From: Streptobacillus ratti
GTDB lineage: Bacteria > Fusobacteriota > Fusobacteriia > Fusobacteriales > Leptotrichiaceae
Reading direction: 5' to 3'
Assembly: GCF_001891165.1 (NCBI RefSeq)
Contig: NZ_LKKW01000013.1
Span: 1-34,660 of the forward strand
DNA: 34,660 nt
Numbering within the stretch: position 1 is the stretch's first letter; every line of letters starts with the position of its first letter. Positions 8,853 through 17,302 of the stretch are shown here, one piece after another. The notes beneath the pieces were generated by a model. It saw only the letters and a program-made list of their open reading frames with translations. It ran no database searches and had not been told where the DNA came from. A program made the translations under genes and the position numbers.

Positions 8853-10037
8853 ATGGAATTGTTAAAAGAAGTAAGAGAAAAATTTGAAAAAATAGAATTA
8901 AAAAATGAAATAATTTATAGAGGATTACATGAAGCATTAACAAAAATTGATGAAAATTGTAATGTATTTATCAATCATTTTCCTAGACCATCAAGTGTCA
9001 ATAATATTTATCCAGCTATATTAAATGGTGGTGAATGGGACGATTGGACTAGTGGGTTTTGGACAGGTATATTATGGCTTGCATATGAGATTACATTAGA
9101 AGAAAAATATAAAAAAATTGCAGATTATCAATTAAAGACATATAAGGAAAGAATAGACAATAATATAGCTGTAGATCATCATGATTTAGGATTTTTATAC
9201 ATTCCATCAGTTGTTGCAAATTACAAAATAACTAATTCTGATGTCGCAAAAACAACAGCAATTAAAGCTGCTGATGTTTTAATTAGAAGATATAGAGAAA
9301 AAGGGGAATTCATTCAAGCTTGGGGAGTTTTAGATAAACCCGAAGATTATAGATTAATTATAGACTGTAATTTAAATGTTCCATTACTTTTCTGGGCAAG
9401 TGATGTTACAGGGGATAATAAATATAGAGAGGTTGCAACTAAACACTTAGAAACAGTTTCTAAGGTCATAATTAGAGATAATGGTACGACTTTCCATACT
9501 TTCTATTTTGATACTGAAACAGGTAAACCTTTAAAAGGTGTTACTGCACAAGGTAAGTCAGATGATTCAACTTGGGCAAGAGGACAAGCTTGGGGAGTAT
9601 ATGGATTTGCTTTAGCATATAAATATTTAGGAGATAAAAAATTTATAGATATATATAAGAAAGTAACTAATACTTTTTTAAATAAATTACCTAAAGATAA
9701 TGTGTGTTATTGGGATATGGATTTTAAACCAGAAGATATGGAAGAAAGAGATAGTTCTTCATCAGCTATAGCTATTTGTGGAATTTTAGAAATGAATAAA
9801 TATTTATCAGATGATGACCCTGATAAACAGATTTACTATAACTCTGCAATGGCAATGATGAAATCATTAATAGAGAAATACACAACTAAAGATATTAATT
9901 CAAATGCCCTATTAAAAGAAGCTGTTTATTCAAAACCACATAATTCTGGAGTTGGAGAAAGTTGTATATGGGGAGATTATTTCTACATGGAAGCTATAAT
10001 TAGATTATTAAAACCAGAATGGAATATTTATTGGTAA
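8853..10037 (+). CDS. Unsaturated glucuronyl hydrolase, GH88
   Basis: Cytoplasmic enzyme of 394 residues that hydrates the 4,5-double bond of unsaturated uronates in GAG disaccharides, releasing the amino sugar and a keto-uronate. The alpha6/alpha6-barrel family marks are WTSGFWTG at 65-72, HHDLGF at 109-114 and the WARGQAWG block near 240. The two catalytic aspartates of the Bacillus enzyme (Asp88 and Asp149) correspond to Asp111 in HDLGF and Asp171 in LIIDCNLN. The length is normal. AAGGAG precedes the ATG and the gene follows the sulfatase after 13 bases. By order it matches the Smon0127 hydrolase of S. moniliformis. It depends on lyase products, which explains its place in this operon. 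Confidence 0.94.
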   Translation: MELLKEVREKFEKIELKNEIIYRGLHEALTKIDENCNVFINHFPRPSSVNNIYPAILNGGEWDDWTSGFWTGILWLAYEITLEEKYKKIADYQLKTYKERIDNNIAVDHHDLGFLYIPSVVANYKITNSDVAKTTAIKAADVLIRRYREKGEFIQAWGVLDKPEDYRLIIDCNLNVPLLFWASDVTGDNKYREVATKHLETVSKVIIRDNGTTFHTFYFDTETGKPLKGVTAQGKSDDSTWARGQAWGVYGFALAYKYLGDKKFIDIYKKVTNTFLNKLPKDNVCYWDMDFKPEDMEERDSSSSAIAICGILEMNKYLSDDDPDKQIYYNSAMAMMKSLIEKYTTKDINSNALLKEAVYSKPHNSGVGESCIWGDYFYMEAIIRLLKPEWNIYW

Positions 10038-10050
10038 GGAGAATAAAAAT

Positions 10051-12333
10051 ATGAAAAAGTTAGTCTTTTTATCGTTACTAGGAATGTTATCGCAAGTAAA
10101 TTATGCTACTACAGGTGGATTTTTAAGAAGTGATTTGAAATATGTACATAAATTAAAAGAATTTGAGTATGATGTTAAAGGTGTTAGGACTAAGAATATT
10201 GGACAACCATTATCTCAAAATGTTATTTTTAATTTAGAAAGTGGAATGTATTTCTATGAAAACAAAAATCTTTTTCTTTTTGGTGGAATTGATTCACAGA
10301 ATAAAAAAGAGGGAAAGAAAAGAGATGATAAATCAGAATACTATTTTGGTGCAAGATTAGATGCTCCAATAAGTGATAATTTTGATTTGATTTTAACAGT
10401 CGGACATAAAAAAGGTTATGTTGTAACTAAGAAATTAGTAGAAAAAGAAAAAAATACTAATAATAATAAATATAAAAGGATTGAAAGTAAAAAAGTATTA
10501 GAAAATGTTATAACTGAACATATTAAAACAAGAGGGAAAAAACATGATTTAAAAGAGAATGGATATAGTTTAGATGTTGATAAAAATACTATAATTTCTG
10601 CTGTTTTAAGTGGAAGAGTTAATAGAAAAACTAGTTTAACTTTAGGGTCTATATATACTAGTGATAATATGAAACTTGGAACTCATAAGTATGAGGGATT
10701 TATTAAAACATCTAGTAAAGTTTCAAACAAAACTTTTTTAAAGACAGATAATACATATACAATAAATAAAAAAAATATAAAAGAATTTGGTGGATTAAAA
10801 TCTATATTTAATTTATCAACTAAATTGTCATCTAATGAAAATTTAAATAATGAAATATATTTTGAAGCTAAGAAATTATCTAAAATAAATGAATTTAAAT
10901 TTAAGTCTTTAAATGAATATAGAAATTCAAATATAAATGATTTAAAACTTTTTTCAAAGGTTAATTATGAGGCTATAGTTGATGCACGTAAGAATGGAAA
11001 TTATGAACATAAACCAGAAATTAAAATTGATTTAGAGTATAAAAAGGATAGAACAAAAATAGTTTCTAGCTTTGAAGATAAATTAGAACTTAAACATAAT
11101 TTTAAAAATAAACCGATTATTACTAAATTTAAAAATACTTTTAGTGCAGGAATAAATTTAAGTAATGTATATAATAATTTTGATAAGAGATTTAATTTTA
11201 AATATACTTTATTATCAGAAAATAATTCTAATCTTACCATTAAAAAGATTAAAAACACTTTTGATACAACTGTAGTTTTAATTGATACAAAGAATAATAT
11301 TGGAAATAGATTTAATCTTAAATATGCTATAGGTGTAGAAAAATTAAATAAAACTAAATTTATACATGAATTGTTAATAGGTCCTAGCTTTTGGTATAAA
11401 AATGATGATTCAAACCATTCTATAGATTTAAGATATGCAGTTAAATATGGAACTGGTAAGGGAGATAATAGTATATTTGCTGTACTGTCTAATGATAAAA
11501 AATATACAATAGATAATAATGTTGTTGATTTAAAATTAGGACTATATAATTATACTAATTTTGATACAAAAGGATTTAAAAAAGATGGAAAATTATTTAA
11601 TAATTTTCTTTTGGATTCTAGTTTAAAATATGAAAATAGTTATAGAAGATTTAAAACAACAGTACTTGGAGAACTTCAGTACTATAATCTATATAGAGAA
11701 AAGGGTCGTATAGATAAGAAAGATAATAAAGAAAAAGATAATATAGTAAATTCAGTATTATCTAAATTAAATTTTGAATTAAGATATGCAGTTACAAGAA
11801 AAATTAATACTGTATTTAGTCTAAATAATACTTATGGGTATAATTTTTTACAACAAGAATACTATAAAGTTACGAGAGATTTCATAAAAGCTTATGGTGC
11901 TGGGAAATATAAGGATAATAAGAGTACGGCTATAGATAAGTTCGCTGAAAAACTAGATCCGAGTAGACAAGATTCTTATCTTAAAAACTTACCTAATATT
12001 AATAAAATAGAAAGTGAAATAAATACATTACATTCCTATAGAATGACTCCTAAATTTTCACTTGTTATTAGAGAATTAGGAGGTAGATTACAACTTATAC
12101 CATATATAGAGGGAGTATTTGATTTTAAAAACTATAAATATAATTCTAAAGCCTATGCTGATGAACTAAAGAAAAAGAAAGCTGAACTTGATAATGAAGC
12201 TAATGGAACACCAGAAAGAAAGAAAAAACTTGAAATATATCAAAAAGCTATTAAGGATACAGAGGCTAATAAGAAATTTAATTTTAGGAACTTTGAGGGT
12301 AAAATAGGATTAAATATTAAATATACATGGTAA
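10051..12333 (+). CDS. Predicted outer-membrane beta-barrel protein, candidate GAG-fragment porin
   Basis: A 760-residue protein I cannot assign to a named family. Residues 1-19 form a signal peptide with a likely cut after NYA. The mature part consists of many short alternating strands rich in Tyr, Phe and Lys. The chain ends ...IGLNIKYTW, the aromatic-terminal strand expected for outer-membrane barrels. A strongly charged, probably helical insert near residues 700-740 precedes the last strand, suggesting a long loop or plug-like element. It is the last gene of the GAG operon, 13 bases after the GH88 gene, and a terminator follows. Barrel structure is well supported by sequence style. A role in passing anionic GAG fragments, perhaps aided by its many lysines, is inference from context. 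Confidence 0.65.
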   Translation: MKKLVFLSLLGMLSQVNYATTGGFLRSDLKYVHKLKEFEYDVKGVRTKNIGQPLSQNVIFNLESGMYFYENKNLFLFGGIDSQNKKEGKKRDDKSEYYFGARLDAPISDNFDLILTVGHKKGYVVTKKLVEKEKNTNNNKYKRIESKKVLENVITEHIKTRGKKHDLKENGYSLDVDKNTIISAVLSGRVNRKTSLTLGSIYTSDNMKLGTHKYEGFIKTSSKVSNKTFLKTDNTYTINKKNIKEFGGLKSIFNLSTKLSSNENLNNEIYFEAKKLSKINEFKFKSLNEYRNSNINDLKLFSKVNYEAIVDARKNGNYEHKPEIKIDLEYKKDRTKIVSSFEDKLELKHNFKNKPIITKFKNTFSAGINLSNVYNNFDKRFNFKYTLLSENNSNLTIKKIKNTFDTTVVLIDTKNNIGNRFNLKYAIGVEKLNKTKFIHELLIGPSFWYKNDDSNHSIDLRYAVKYGTGKGDNSIFAVLSNDKKYTIDNNVVDLKLGLYNYTNFDTKGFKKDGKLFNNFLLDSSLKYENSYRRFKTTVLGELQYYNLYREKGRIDKKDNKEKDNIVNSVLSKLNFELRYAVTRKINTVFSLNNTYGYNFLQQEYYKVTRDFIKAYGAGKYKDNKSTAIDKFAEKLDPSRQDSYLKNLPNINKIESEINTLHSYRMTPKFSLVIRELGGRLQLIPYIEGVFDFKNYKYNSKAYADELKKKKAELDNEANGTPERKKKLEIYQKAIKDTEANKKFNFRNFEGKIGLNIKYTW

Positions 12334-12339
12334 TTATTT

Positions 12340-12365
12340 GAGGGTAAATATTTACTCTCTTTTAA
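12340..12365 (+). terminator. Terminator of the GAG operon
   Basis: A nine-base stem, GAGGGTAAA paired with TTTACTCTC with one G-T wobble and a two-base gap, runs into a TCTTTT tract. It lies 7 bases after the barrel protein stop and before a new promoter. Confidence 0.7.
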
Positions 12366-12388
12366 TTTTACTAAAATTAAGGTATAAT
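12360..12388 (+). promoter_or_regulatory. Promoter for the lipoprotein/OsmC/B3-B4 unit
   Basis: A consensus -10 box TATAAT at 12383-12388 lies 33 bases upstream of the lipoprotein ATG. The matching -35 region at 12360-12365 reads TTTTAA and is weak. AGGAGGG serves as ribosome site at 12411-12417. Confidence 0.5.
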
Positions 12389-12420
12389 ATTTAAAATATA
12401 TAATATATTAGGAGGGAAAA

Positions 12421-12915
12421 ATGAAAAAAATATTTGGATTTTTATTTCTACTATTAATTTTTACGGTTTCATGTAGTACGGGTCCTAGAATTAGTCCAGA
12501 AGAGATAAAAGTTATTACAACTAGGGTATATAACAAGCCTATGAAAGATGTGTTTTTTGCAACAAGGAATATGATAGCTAATCAAGAATATAATATTATT
12601 TCAGCTGATTTAGAATCTGGATTTATTAAAGGCTATTCAGAAGTACAAACTAGTGATGAAGCATTTAATGTTCTTATAGGTTCTAAAACATTTAAAAATA
12701 ATACTATTCAAGCTACATTTACTGAAAGAGAAAACTCAGTAGAAGTAAGATTATTAGTTAGTGAGCAATATAAAGAGGAAGATGGAATTGGAATATTAGA
12801 TGTATTAGCACTTGATTTTAGAACTTCAAAAGGGCATACAAAATTAACTCCTATATATGATATAGAGTTATATAATTATCTATTCCATTTAATTCAAATA
12901 GAACTTAAAAAATAA
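12421..12915 (+). CDS. Small lipoprotein of unknown function
   Basis: A 164-residue protein with a lipoprotein signal: Met-Lys-Lys-Lys, a Phe/Leu-rich core (residues 5-15) and the lipobox TVSC with Cys18. The mature part is short and alternates beta strands and helices, with no motif I recognise. It has its own promoter after the GAG terminator and is followed after 14 bases by the OsmC-like gene. Nothing ties it to GAG use except position. Outer or inner membrane location cannot be told. Confidence 0.75.
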   Translation: MKKIFGFLFLLLIFTVSCSTGPRISPEEIKVITTRVYNKPMKDVFFATRNMIANQEYNIISADLESGFIKGYSEVQTSDEAFNVLIGSKTFKNNTIQATFTERENSVEVRLLVSEQYKEEDGIGILDVLALDFRTSKGHTKLTPIYDIELYNYLFHLIQIELKK

Positions 12916-12929
12916 ATTTTGGAGGGGAA

Positions 12930-13298
12930 ATGTATATTACAAAAGGTAAGAGTATTAAAGGTTATGAAGTAACAACAGAAACTAATGGTAGTGTGTATAA
13001 TATGGATTATAAGAATTTAAATCCTATAGGTACAAGTCCAGTTGGACTTTTAAATTCAGCATTAGTTGGTTGCATAATAATGGTGATTAGATTGTATTTT
13101 TCAACTATGCAGTTAGATGTTAAAGTTGAAGTTGAATCAAAAATTGACGGAATGAATATTGAAATGGATATTAAATTAGATACAGAGGTAAGTGAAGCTG
13201 AAATAGAAAGAATACTTGTTTTTGTTGAAGAAAAATGTACTGTACATAAAATGATGTCAAAAGAAGTTAAAATAGTAAAAAATATAAGAGGTGTATAA
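12930..13298 (+). CDS. OsmC/Ohr-family protein
   Basis: A 122-residue protein of the OsmC fold, close to the short YhfA-like members. The helix-borne GTSPVGLLNSALVGC segment (34-48) with Cys48 and the later EKCTVHKMM segment (101-109) with Cys103 supply the two family cysteines. In active peroxidases of this fold these cysteines reduce organic hydroperoxides. The Arg and Glu partners used by true Ohr are not obvious, so peroxidase activity is possible but unproven. GGAGGGG precedes the ATG. Its stop shares one base with the ATG of the B3/B4-domain gene, indicating coupled translation. Confidence 0.82.
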   Translation: MYITKGKSIKGYEVTTETNGSVYNMDYKNLNPIGTSPVGLLNSALVGCIIMVIRLYFSTMQLDVKVEVESKIDGMNIEMDIKLDTEVSEAEIERILVFVEEKCTVHKMMSKEVKIVKNIRGV

Positions 13299-13996
13299 TG
13301 AAATTTATTGCAGAAGAAAGTTATTGGGAACTTTTTCCAAATTCAAAATTAGGAATAGTTTTAATAGAAGATATGAATAATGAGGGAGAAAGTTTAGAAG
13401 AAATAAAAGAAGCTCTTATGATAGCAAATGGAGAAGCTAAAAAATATTTTATTAAAGATAATTTTAGTGAAAATCCAGTTATATCAGTTTGGAGAGAAGC
13501 ATATCAAAAGTTTAAAACAAAAAAAGGTGTAAGATCTTCTATAGAAGCATTGCTTAAAAGGGTAGAAAAAGGGAATGAAGTTTCTAGTATTAATCCACTT
13601 GTAGATATATATAATACAATTTCATTAAAATATGCAATGCCATGTGGTGCAGAAGATAGTGATACTTTTAAAGGTACATTAAGACTTGGTATAACTGAGG
13701 GAGAAGATGAGTTCTATTTAATAGGAGAAGATAAAAATAGCCCTACATTACAGGGAGAATTATGTTATAAAGATGATTTAGGAGCTGTATGTAGATGTTT
13801 TAACTGGAGAGATGGAAAGAGAACTATGGTAACAGATAAAACAAAAAATGCTTTCTTAATTATTGAACTTATAGATAATAGTAGAGAAGAAGAATTTAAT
13901 AATGCTTTAAATGAAATTTCAGAAAATGTACAAAAATACTTAAATGCAAAAACTAAAGTTTTTGTATTAGATAAGGATAATAGAGAAATAAATTAA
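13298..13996 (+). CDS. B3/B4-domain protein, related to the tRNA-editing domain of PheRS beta
   Basis: A 232-residue stand-alone B3/B4 protein. Typical features are a central helix with VWREAYQKFKTKKGVRSS (about 64-81), the segment NPLVDIYNTISLKYAMPCGAED (about 101-122), and GELCYKDDLGAVCRCFNWRD near 155-174. In phenylalanyl-tRNA synthetase this domain hydrolyses mischarged Tyr-tRNA. Free-standing relatives are common, with trans-editing or related roles proposed but mostly untested. The start overlaps the preceding stop by one base and a strong terminator follows. Family assignment is firm; the function is open. Confidence 0.82.
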   Translation: MKFIAEESYWELFPNSKLGIVLIEDMNNEGESLEEIKEALMIANGEAKKYFIKDNFSENPVISVWREAYQKFKTKKGVRSSIEALLKRVEKGNEVSSINPLVDIYNTISLKYAMPCGAEDSDTFKGTLRLGITEGEDEFYLIGEDKNSPTLQGELCYKDDLGAVCRCFNWRDGKRTMVTDKTKNAFLIIELIDNSREEEFNNALNEISENVQKYLNAKTKVFVLDKDNREIN

Positions 13997-13998
13997 AA

Positions 13999-14034
13999 TT
14001 AAAGGGGCCTTTACTAAATGAGAAGCCCCTTTAA
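13999..14034. terminator. Bidirectional terminator between convergent genes
   Basis: A perfect 10-bp stem, TTAAAGGGGC (13999-14008) paired with GCCCCTTTAA (14025-14034), with a 16-base loop. It sits between the convergent B3/B4-domain gene and the minus-strand ADP-ribosylglycohydrolase-like gene and can serve both. The stem contains one of the few GGCC sites of the window. Confidence 0.75.
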
Positions 14035-14036
14035 CT

Positions 14037-14966
14037 TTATATATTTCTATCGTTTAATATTTCTTGATATCTTTCAAGTAATGCTGAAATTAGACCATCA
14101 GCAATAGCTCTACTTATAGTTCCAACTCCAAATCTTTCACGTCTAATAATACTTGTAAGCATGGCTCTAATTCCTAGAATATTTGCAGTAGGTATAGCCT
14201 CTTTAAATGAGTGTATTTTAAGTCTACGTATTGTATCGGTATATTTAAAGTCTATAAAATATGGATTATTAATTAGTCTTATTAAATCATTAACTTCTTG
14301 ACCATAATCAGCAAAAAATTCAGGTGTTTTCCTATTATTAGTAGGTAACCATCTAACTATTTCTTTTTTATCAAAATATGGTTTATACTCTAATATTTTA
14401 TTCATCATAGATATTTTTTCATTACGTAAATTAGATAAAGTTTCATTATAATTATTTATGAAATCTATACATTTTTCATCTAAATATTTTGATATCTCGC
14501 TATATATCTCATCATCAATTCCATAGTAAGCTTCGGCTATAACTATAGAATTATTATCTTTATTTAAAGCATCTTTAAAACTTTCACTTTCAAATAATAT
14601 ATGTAAACTATATGTTTCTGTAACATATTCTTTAATGTATTCTTTACTTGCTCCCATTCTAGCTAAAAAAATTGATGCAGATAAAGCTTTAGCTTCTTTA
14701 ATACTTTCAGTATTATCAGTAATTGATTTAGCAGAAATTTCTGTATAATTTTCTACATCTCTTAGATTATTATATAACCATGCAGAGGCAGAAACTACAT
14801 AGGGTAGAAAATCTTTATCTTTATTTATAACCCTCATTATTTCTTTTTCAGTTAATTCTTCGTTACCATATCCAGATATTAAAGCTTTTGTAACTTCTAT
14901 AGACATTAAAGTAGATTTAGTAATTTTTTTAAATTTAACTATGTCATTTATTATTGCTCCTAACAC
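14037..14966 (-). CDS. Degenerate ADP-ribosylglycohydrolase-like protein with DUF6508-like tail
   Basis: A 309-residue protein. Residues 1-12 (MLGAIINDIVKF), 82-119 (TDNTESIKEAKALSASIFLA and on through KEYIKEYV) and 129-174 (SFKDALN... AEAYYGIDDEI...) follow the ADP-ribosylglycohydrolase/DraG fold in order. The metal-binding TDDT block is missing near residue 17, and the GGDSDT block is deleted near 136-140, leaving DNNSIVIAEAYYG. Hydrolase activity is therefore unlikely. Residues about 187-303 resemble DUF6508, including LGIRAMLTSIIRRERF and a final SRAIADGLISALLERY stretch. The start is GTG, six bases after AGGAGA inside the 3' end of era, three bases from its stop. Similarities come from memory of the families, without a profile search. 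The role is unknown; ADP-ribose sensing or a scaffold role is speculation. Confidence 0.6.
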   Translation of the reverse strand: MLGAIINDIVKFKKITKSTLMSIEVTKALISGYGNEELTEKEIMRVINKDKDFLPYVVSASAWLYNNLRDVENYTEISAKSITDNTESIKEAKALSASIFLARMGASKEYIKEYVTETYSLHILFESESFKDALNKDNNSIVIAEAYYGIDDEIYSEISKYLDEKCIDFINNYNETLSNLRNEKISMMNKILEYKPYFDKKEIVRWLPTNNRKTPEFFADYGQEVNDLIRLINNPYFIDFKYTDTIRRLKIHSFKEAIPTANILGIRAMLTSIIRRERFGVGTISRAIADGLISALLERYQEILNDRNI

Positions 14967-14969
14967 AAC

Positions 14970-15869
14970 TTATCTCCTTTTAAATTTCTTTACATCATAG
15001 CCTAGTTCATTAAGCATTTTTTCATTTTTTCTCCATTTTTTACTTACCTTAACCCATAGTTTAAGATTAATTTTTAAATCTGTTAATGCTTCAATTTCAC
15101 GCCTAGATTCTATACCTATTTCTTTTAAAAGTCTACCACCATTTCCTATTATTATTCCTTTTTGACTATCTCTTTCAACATATATATTAATATCATAACG
15201 TCTTTTGCTATCAGTAGATTCAATATTTATTATCTCAAGTGCAACTGAATGTGGTATCTCATCTTTAGTTTTTTGTAATATCTTTTCTCTAATAGTTTCT
15301 ATAACTATTTTATTGACTGAAATATCAGTATAGTAGTCTTCAGGATAGAACCATATATCATTAGATAAATATTTTTCACAAACTTCAAATATTTTATGTA
15401 TTCCTATACCATAACCTGCTGACATGGTAATTATTCCCTCAAATTCTCCTAATTTTTCCTTTATTTTTTCCACCTTATTATTTAATTCTTCATCACTCAT
15501 TTGGTCTATTTTGTTAATTATTACATAAGTTGGAGTTTTAGAATTTTTAATATTCTCATTAACAAAAATATCTCCTGTTCCAATCTCCTTAGTCCCATCA
15601 AGTAAGAAAAGTATAAGGTCGCATTCATCTAAAGATTCTATGGCAAGATTAGTCATATATTCTCCAAGTAAATGTTTAGGTTTATGTATACCTGGAGTAT
15701 CTATGAATATGTATTGATTTTCTCCTTTATTAACTATTCCCCTTATTTGATCTCTTGTAGTTCCAGCCTTATCTGAAACTATAGCAACTTTTTCATCTAT
15801 TAATTTATTAATCAGAGTTGATTTACCTACATTAGGTCTACCAACTATAGAAATAAAGCCTGATTTCAT
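14970..15869 (-). CDS. era: GTPase Era
   Basis: Ribosome-assembly GTPase of 299 residues that binds the 3' end of 16S rRNA. G1 is GRPNVGKST at 10-18, the switch threonine region AGTTRD at 35-40, G3 DTPG at 57-60 and G4 NKID at 119-122. The C-terminal KH domain carries GIIIGNGGRLLKEIG at about 238-252. Length and motif spacing are canonical. GAGGGG precedes the ATG. It lies downstream of pgk, separated by a hairpin, and its 3' end carries the ribosome site of the following gene, so the two are probably co-transcribed. Confidence 0.97.
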   Translation of the reverse strand: MKSGFISIVGRPNVGKSTLINKLIDEKVAIVSDKAGTTRDQIRGIVNKGENQYIFIDTPGIHKPKHLLGEYMTNLAIESLDECDLILFLLDGTKEIGTGDIFVNENIKNSKTPTYVIINKIDQMSDEELNNKVEKIKEKLGEFEGIITMSAGYGIGIHKIFEVCEKYLSNDIWFYPEDYYTDISVNKIVIETIREKILQKTKDEIPHSVALEIINIESTDSKRRYDINIYVERDSQKGIIIGNGGRLLKEIGIESRREIEALTDLKINLKLWVKVSKKWRKNEKMLNELGYDVKKFKRR

Positions 15870-15903
15870 TTTATCCCCTCATTTTTCTAATATATAATTT
15901 TAA

Positions 15904-15925
15904 AAATGCACCCTAAGGTGCATTT
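15904..15925 (-). terminator. Terminator of pgk
   Basis: A perfect 9-bp stem, AAATGCACC paired with GGTGCATTT, with a CTAA loop. On the minus strand it is followed by TTTAAAATT. It lies 21 bases after the pgk stop and ahead of era; era must rely on read-through or a weak promoter in the same gap. Confidence 0.7.
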
Positions 15926-15946
15926 ATATCAATAACAGTAAAATTC

Positions 15947-17152
15947 CTATTTTTCAGCTATTGCATCTACTCCTGGTAAAACTTTACCTTCTAAGTATTC
16001 AAGAGATGCTCCACCACCAGTTGATATATGAGAGAATCTTTCAGCATATCCAAGTTGTATAGCAGCTGCAGCAGAATCTCCTCCACCTATTACTGTAATA
16101 GCATCATTTAAATTAGCTATTGCTTCACAAACTCCTATAGTTCCTTTAGCATAGTTAGACATTTCAAATACTCCCATAGGTCCGTTCCATACTACAGTTT
16201 TAGCTCCAGCTAATTCTTTAGCAAATAATTCTATTGATGCTGGTCCTATGTCTAATCCCATTTCATCATCTTTAACTTCATCTACACTAACTACATGATG
16301 TTCAACATCATTATTGAATTCTTTAGCAACTACTGTATCTATAGGTAAAATTAATTTATTACCAGCTTTTTCTATTAATTGTTTAGCAAGTTCAACTTTA
16401 TCTTCTTCTAATAATGATTTACCAGTGTTTTTCCCTAATGCTTTTAAGAATGTAAACATCATTCCACCACCGATAATTACTTTATCAGCTTTGTCTAATA
16501 AGTTTTCAATTACACCTATTTTATCACTAACTTTAGCTCCACCTAATATAGCAACAAATGGTCTTTTTGGTTTATCTACTGCTCCACCTATAAATTCTAT
16601 TTCTTTTTGCATTAAGAACCCAGCAGCAGAATCAGCTATGTTAGATGAAATTCCAACATTTGAAGCATGAGCTCTATGAGCAGTTCCAAATGCGTCATTT
16701 ACGAATACATCTCCAAGAGAAGCCCAGTATTTTCCAAGTTCAGCATTATTTTTAGATTCTTTTTTAACTACTTCACCGTTTTCAACATCTTCAAAACGAG
16801 TGTTTTCAAACATTAAAATTTCTCCATCTTTAAGTTCAGCAACTGCTGATTCAAGTTCTGCACCTTTTGTAGCAGGAATGAATTTAACAGGTTTACCTAA
16901 TAATTCTTCTAATCTTTTTGCAACAGGTGCTAGAGATTTTGCAGCTTTATCTTCTTCAGCTTTAATTCTTCCTAAGTGAGAGAAAGCTATTACTTTTCCA
17001 CCATTATCTAAAATGTGGTTTAATGTAGGTAATGCAGCTTTAATTCTATTATCATCTTTAATAATTCCCTCTTTAATAGGTACGTTGAAATCAACACGTA
17101 CTAGTACTTTTTTGCCTTTTACATTTAAGTCTTTTAAAGTTTTTTTTGCCAT
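15947..17152 (-). CDS. pgk: Phosphoglycerate kinase
   Basis: Glycolytic enzyme of 401 residues that transfers phosphate from 1,3-bisphosphoglycerate to ADP. Diagnostic segments are VRVDFNVP at 18-25, SHLGR near 58-62, the ENTRF block near 116, [11 protein letters not shown] near 204-214 and the nucleotide loop GGGDSAAA near 354-361. AAGGAG precedes the ATG. A strong promoter (-35 TTGAAA, 17-base spacer, -10 TATAAT) lies upstream, divergent from lacD. The pairing of pgk with lacD puts lower glycolysis next to the enzyme that feeds tagatose-derived triose phosphates into it. Confidence 0.98.
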   Translation of the reverse strand: MAKKTLKDLNVKGKKVLVRVDFNVPIKEGIIKDDNRIKAALPTLNHILDNGGKVIAFSHLGRIKAEEDKAAKSLAPVAKRLEELLGKPVKFIPATKGAELESAVAELKDGEILMFENTRFEDVENGEVVKKESKNNAELGKYWASLGDVFVNDAFGTAHRAHASNVGISSNIADSAAGFLMQKEIEFIGGAVDKPKRPFVAILGGAKVSDKIGVIENLLDKADKVIIGGGMMFTFLKALGKNTGKSLLEEDKVELAKQLIEKAGNKLILPIDTVVAKEFNNDVEHHVVSVDEVKDDEMGLDIGPASIELFAKELAGAKTVVWNGPMGVFEMSNYAKGTIGVCEAIANLNDAITVIGGGDSAAAAIQLGYAERFSHISTGGGASLEYLEGKVLPGVDAIAEK

Positions 17153-17187
17153 GTTCTTCTCCTTAAAAAATTATATTTTACAAGTTA

Positions 17188-17216
17188 ATTATAGCACTAA
17201 TGCCTTTTTTTTTCAA
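17188..17216 (-). promoter_or_regulatory. Promoter of pgk
   Basis: Read on the minus strand: -35 TTGAAA (17211-17216), a 17-base spacer and -10 TATAAT (17188-17193), about 36 bases before the pgk ATG. This is a near-consensus housekeeping promoter. Confidence 0.75.
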
Positions 17217-17239
17217 GTTAATATATTTTACAAAAAAAG

Positions 17240-17268
17240 TGGAAAAAATAGTTGAAATGTAGTATAAT
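17240..17268 (+). promoter_or_regulatory. Promoter of lacD
   Basis: A -10 box TATAAT at 17263-17268 lies 17 bases after a moderate -35 TGGAAA at 17240-17245. It is 34 bases upstream of the chosen lacD ATG and divergent from the pgk promoter. Confidence 0.6.
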
Positions 17269-17302
17269 TGGATATACAAAATTGAAAGGTGGATTTCACA
17301 TT

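Noticed and set aside
16314-16670. Open frame of 118 codons opposite pgk
   Set aside because: It is a shadow of the well-conserved pgk gene, without a ribosome site or any recognisable protein character.
17194-17210. Palindrome GCATTAGTGC inside the pgk promoter spacer
   Set aside because: The arms are only three bases long; too weak to call an operator.
17252-17302. Upstream TTG start that would lengthen LacD by 17 residues
   Set aside because: It lies over the -10 promoter box and has no ribosome site. ATG 17303 has AAAGGTGG at proper distance and gives the normal family N terminus.
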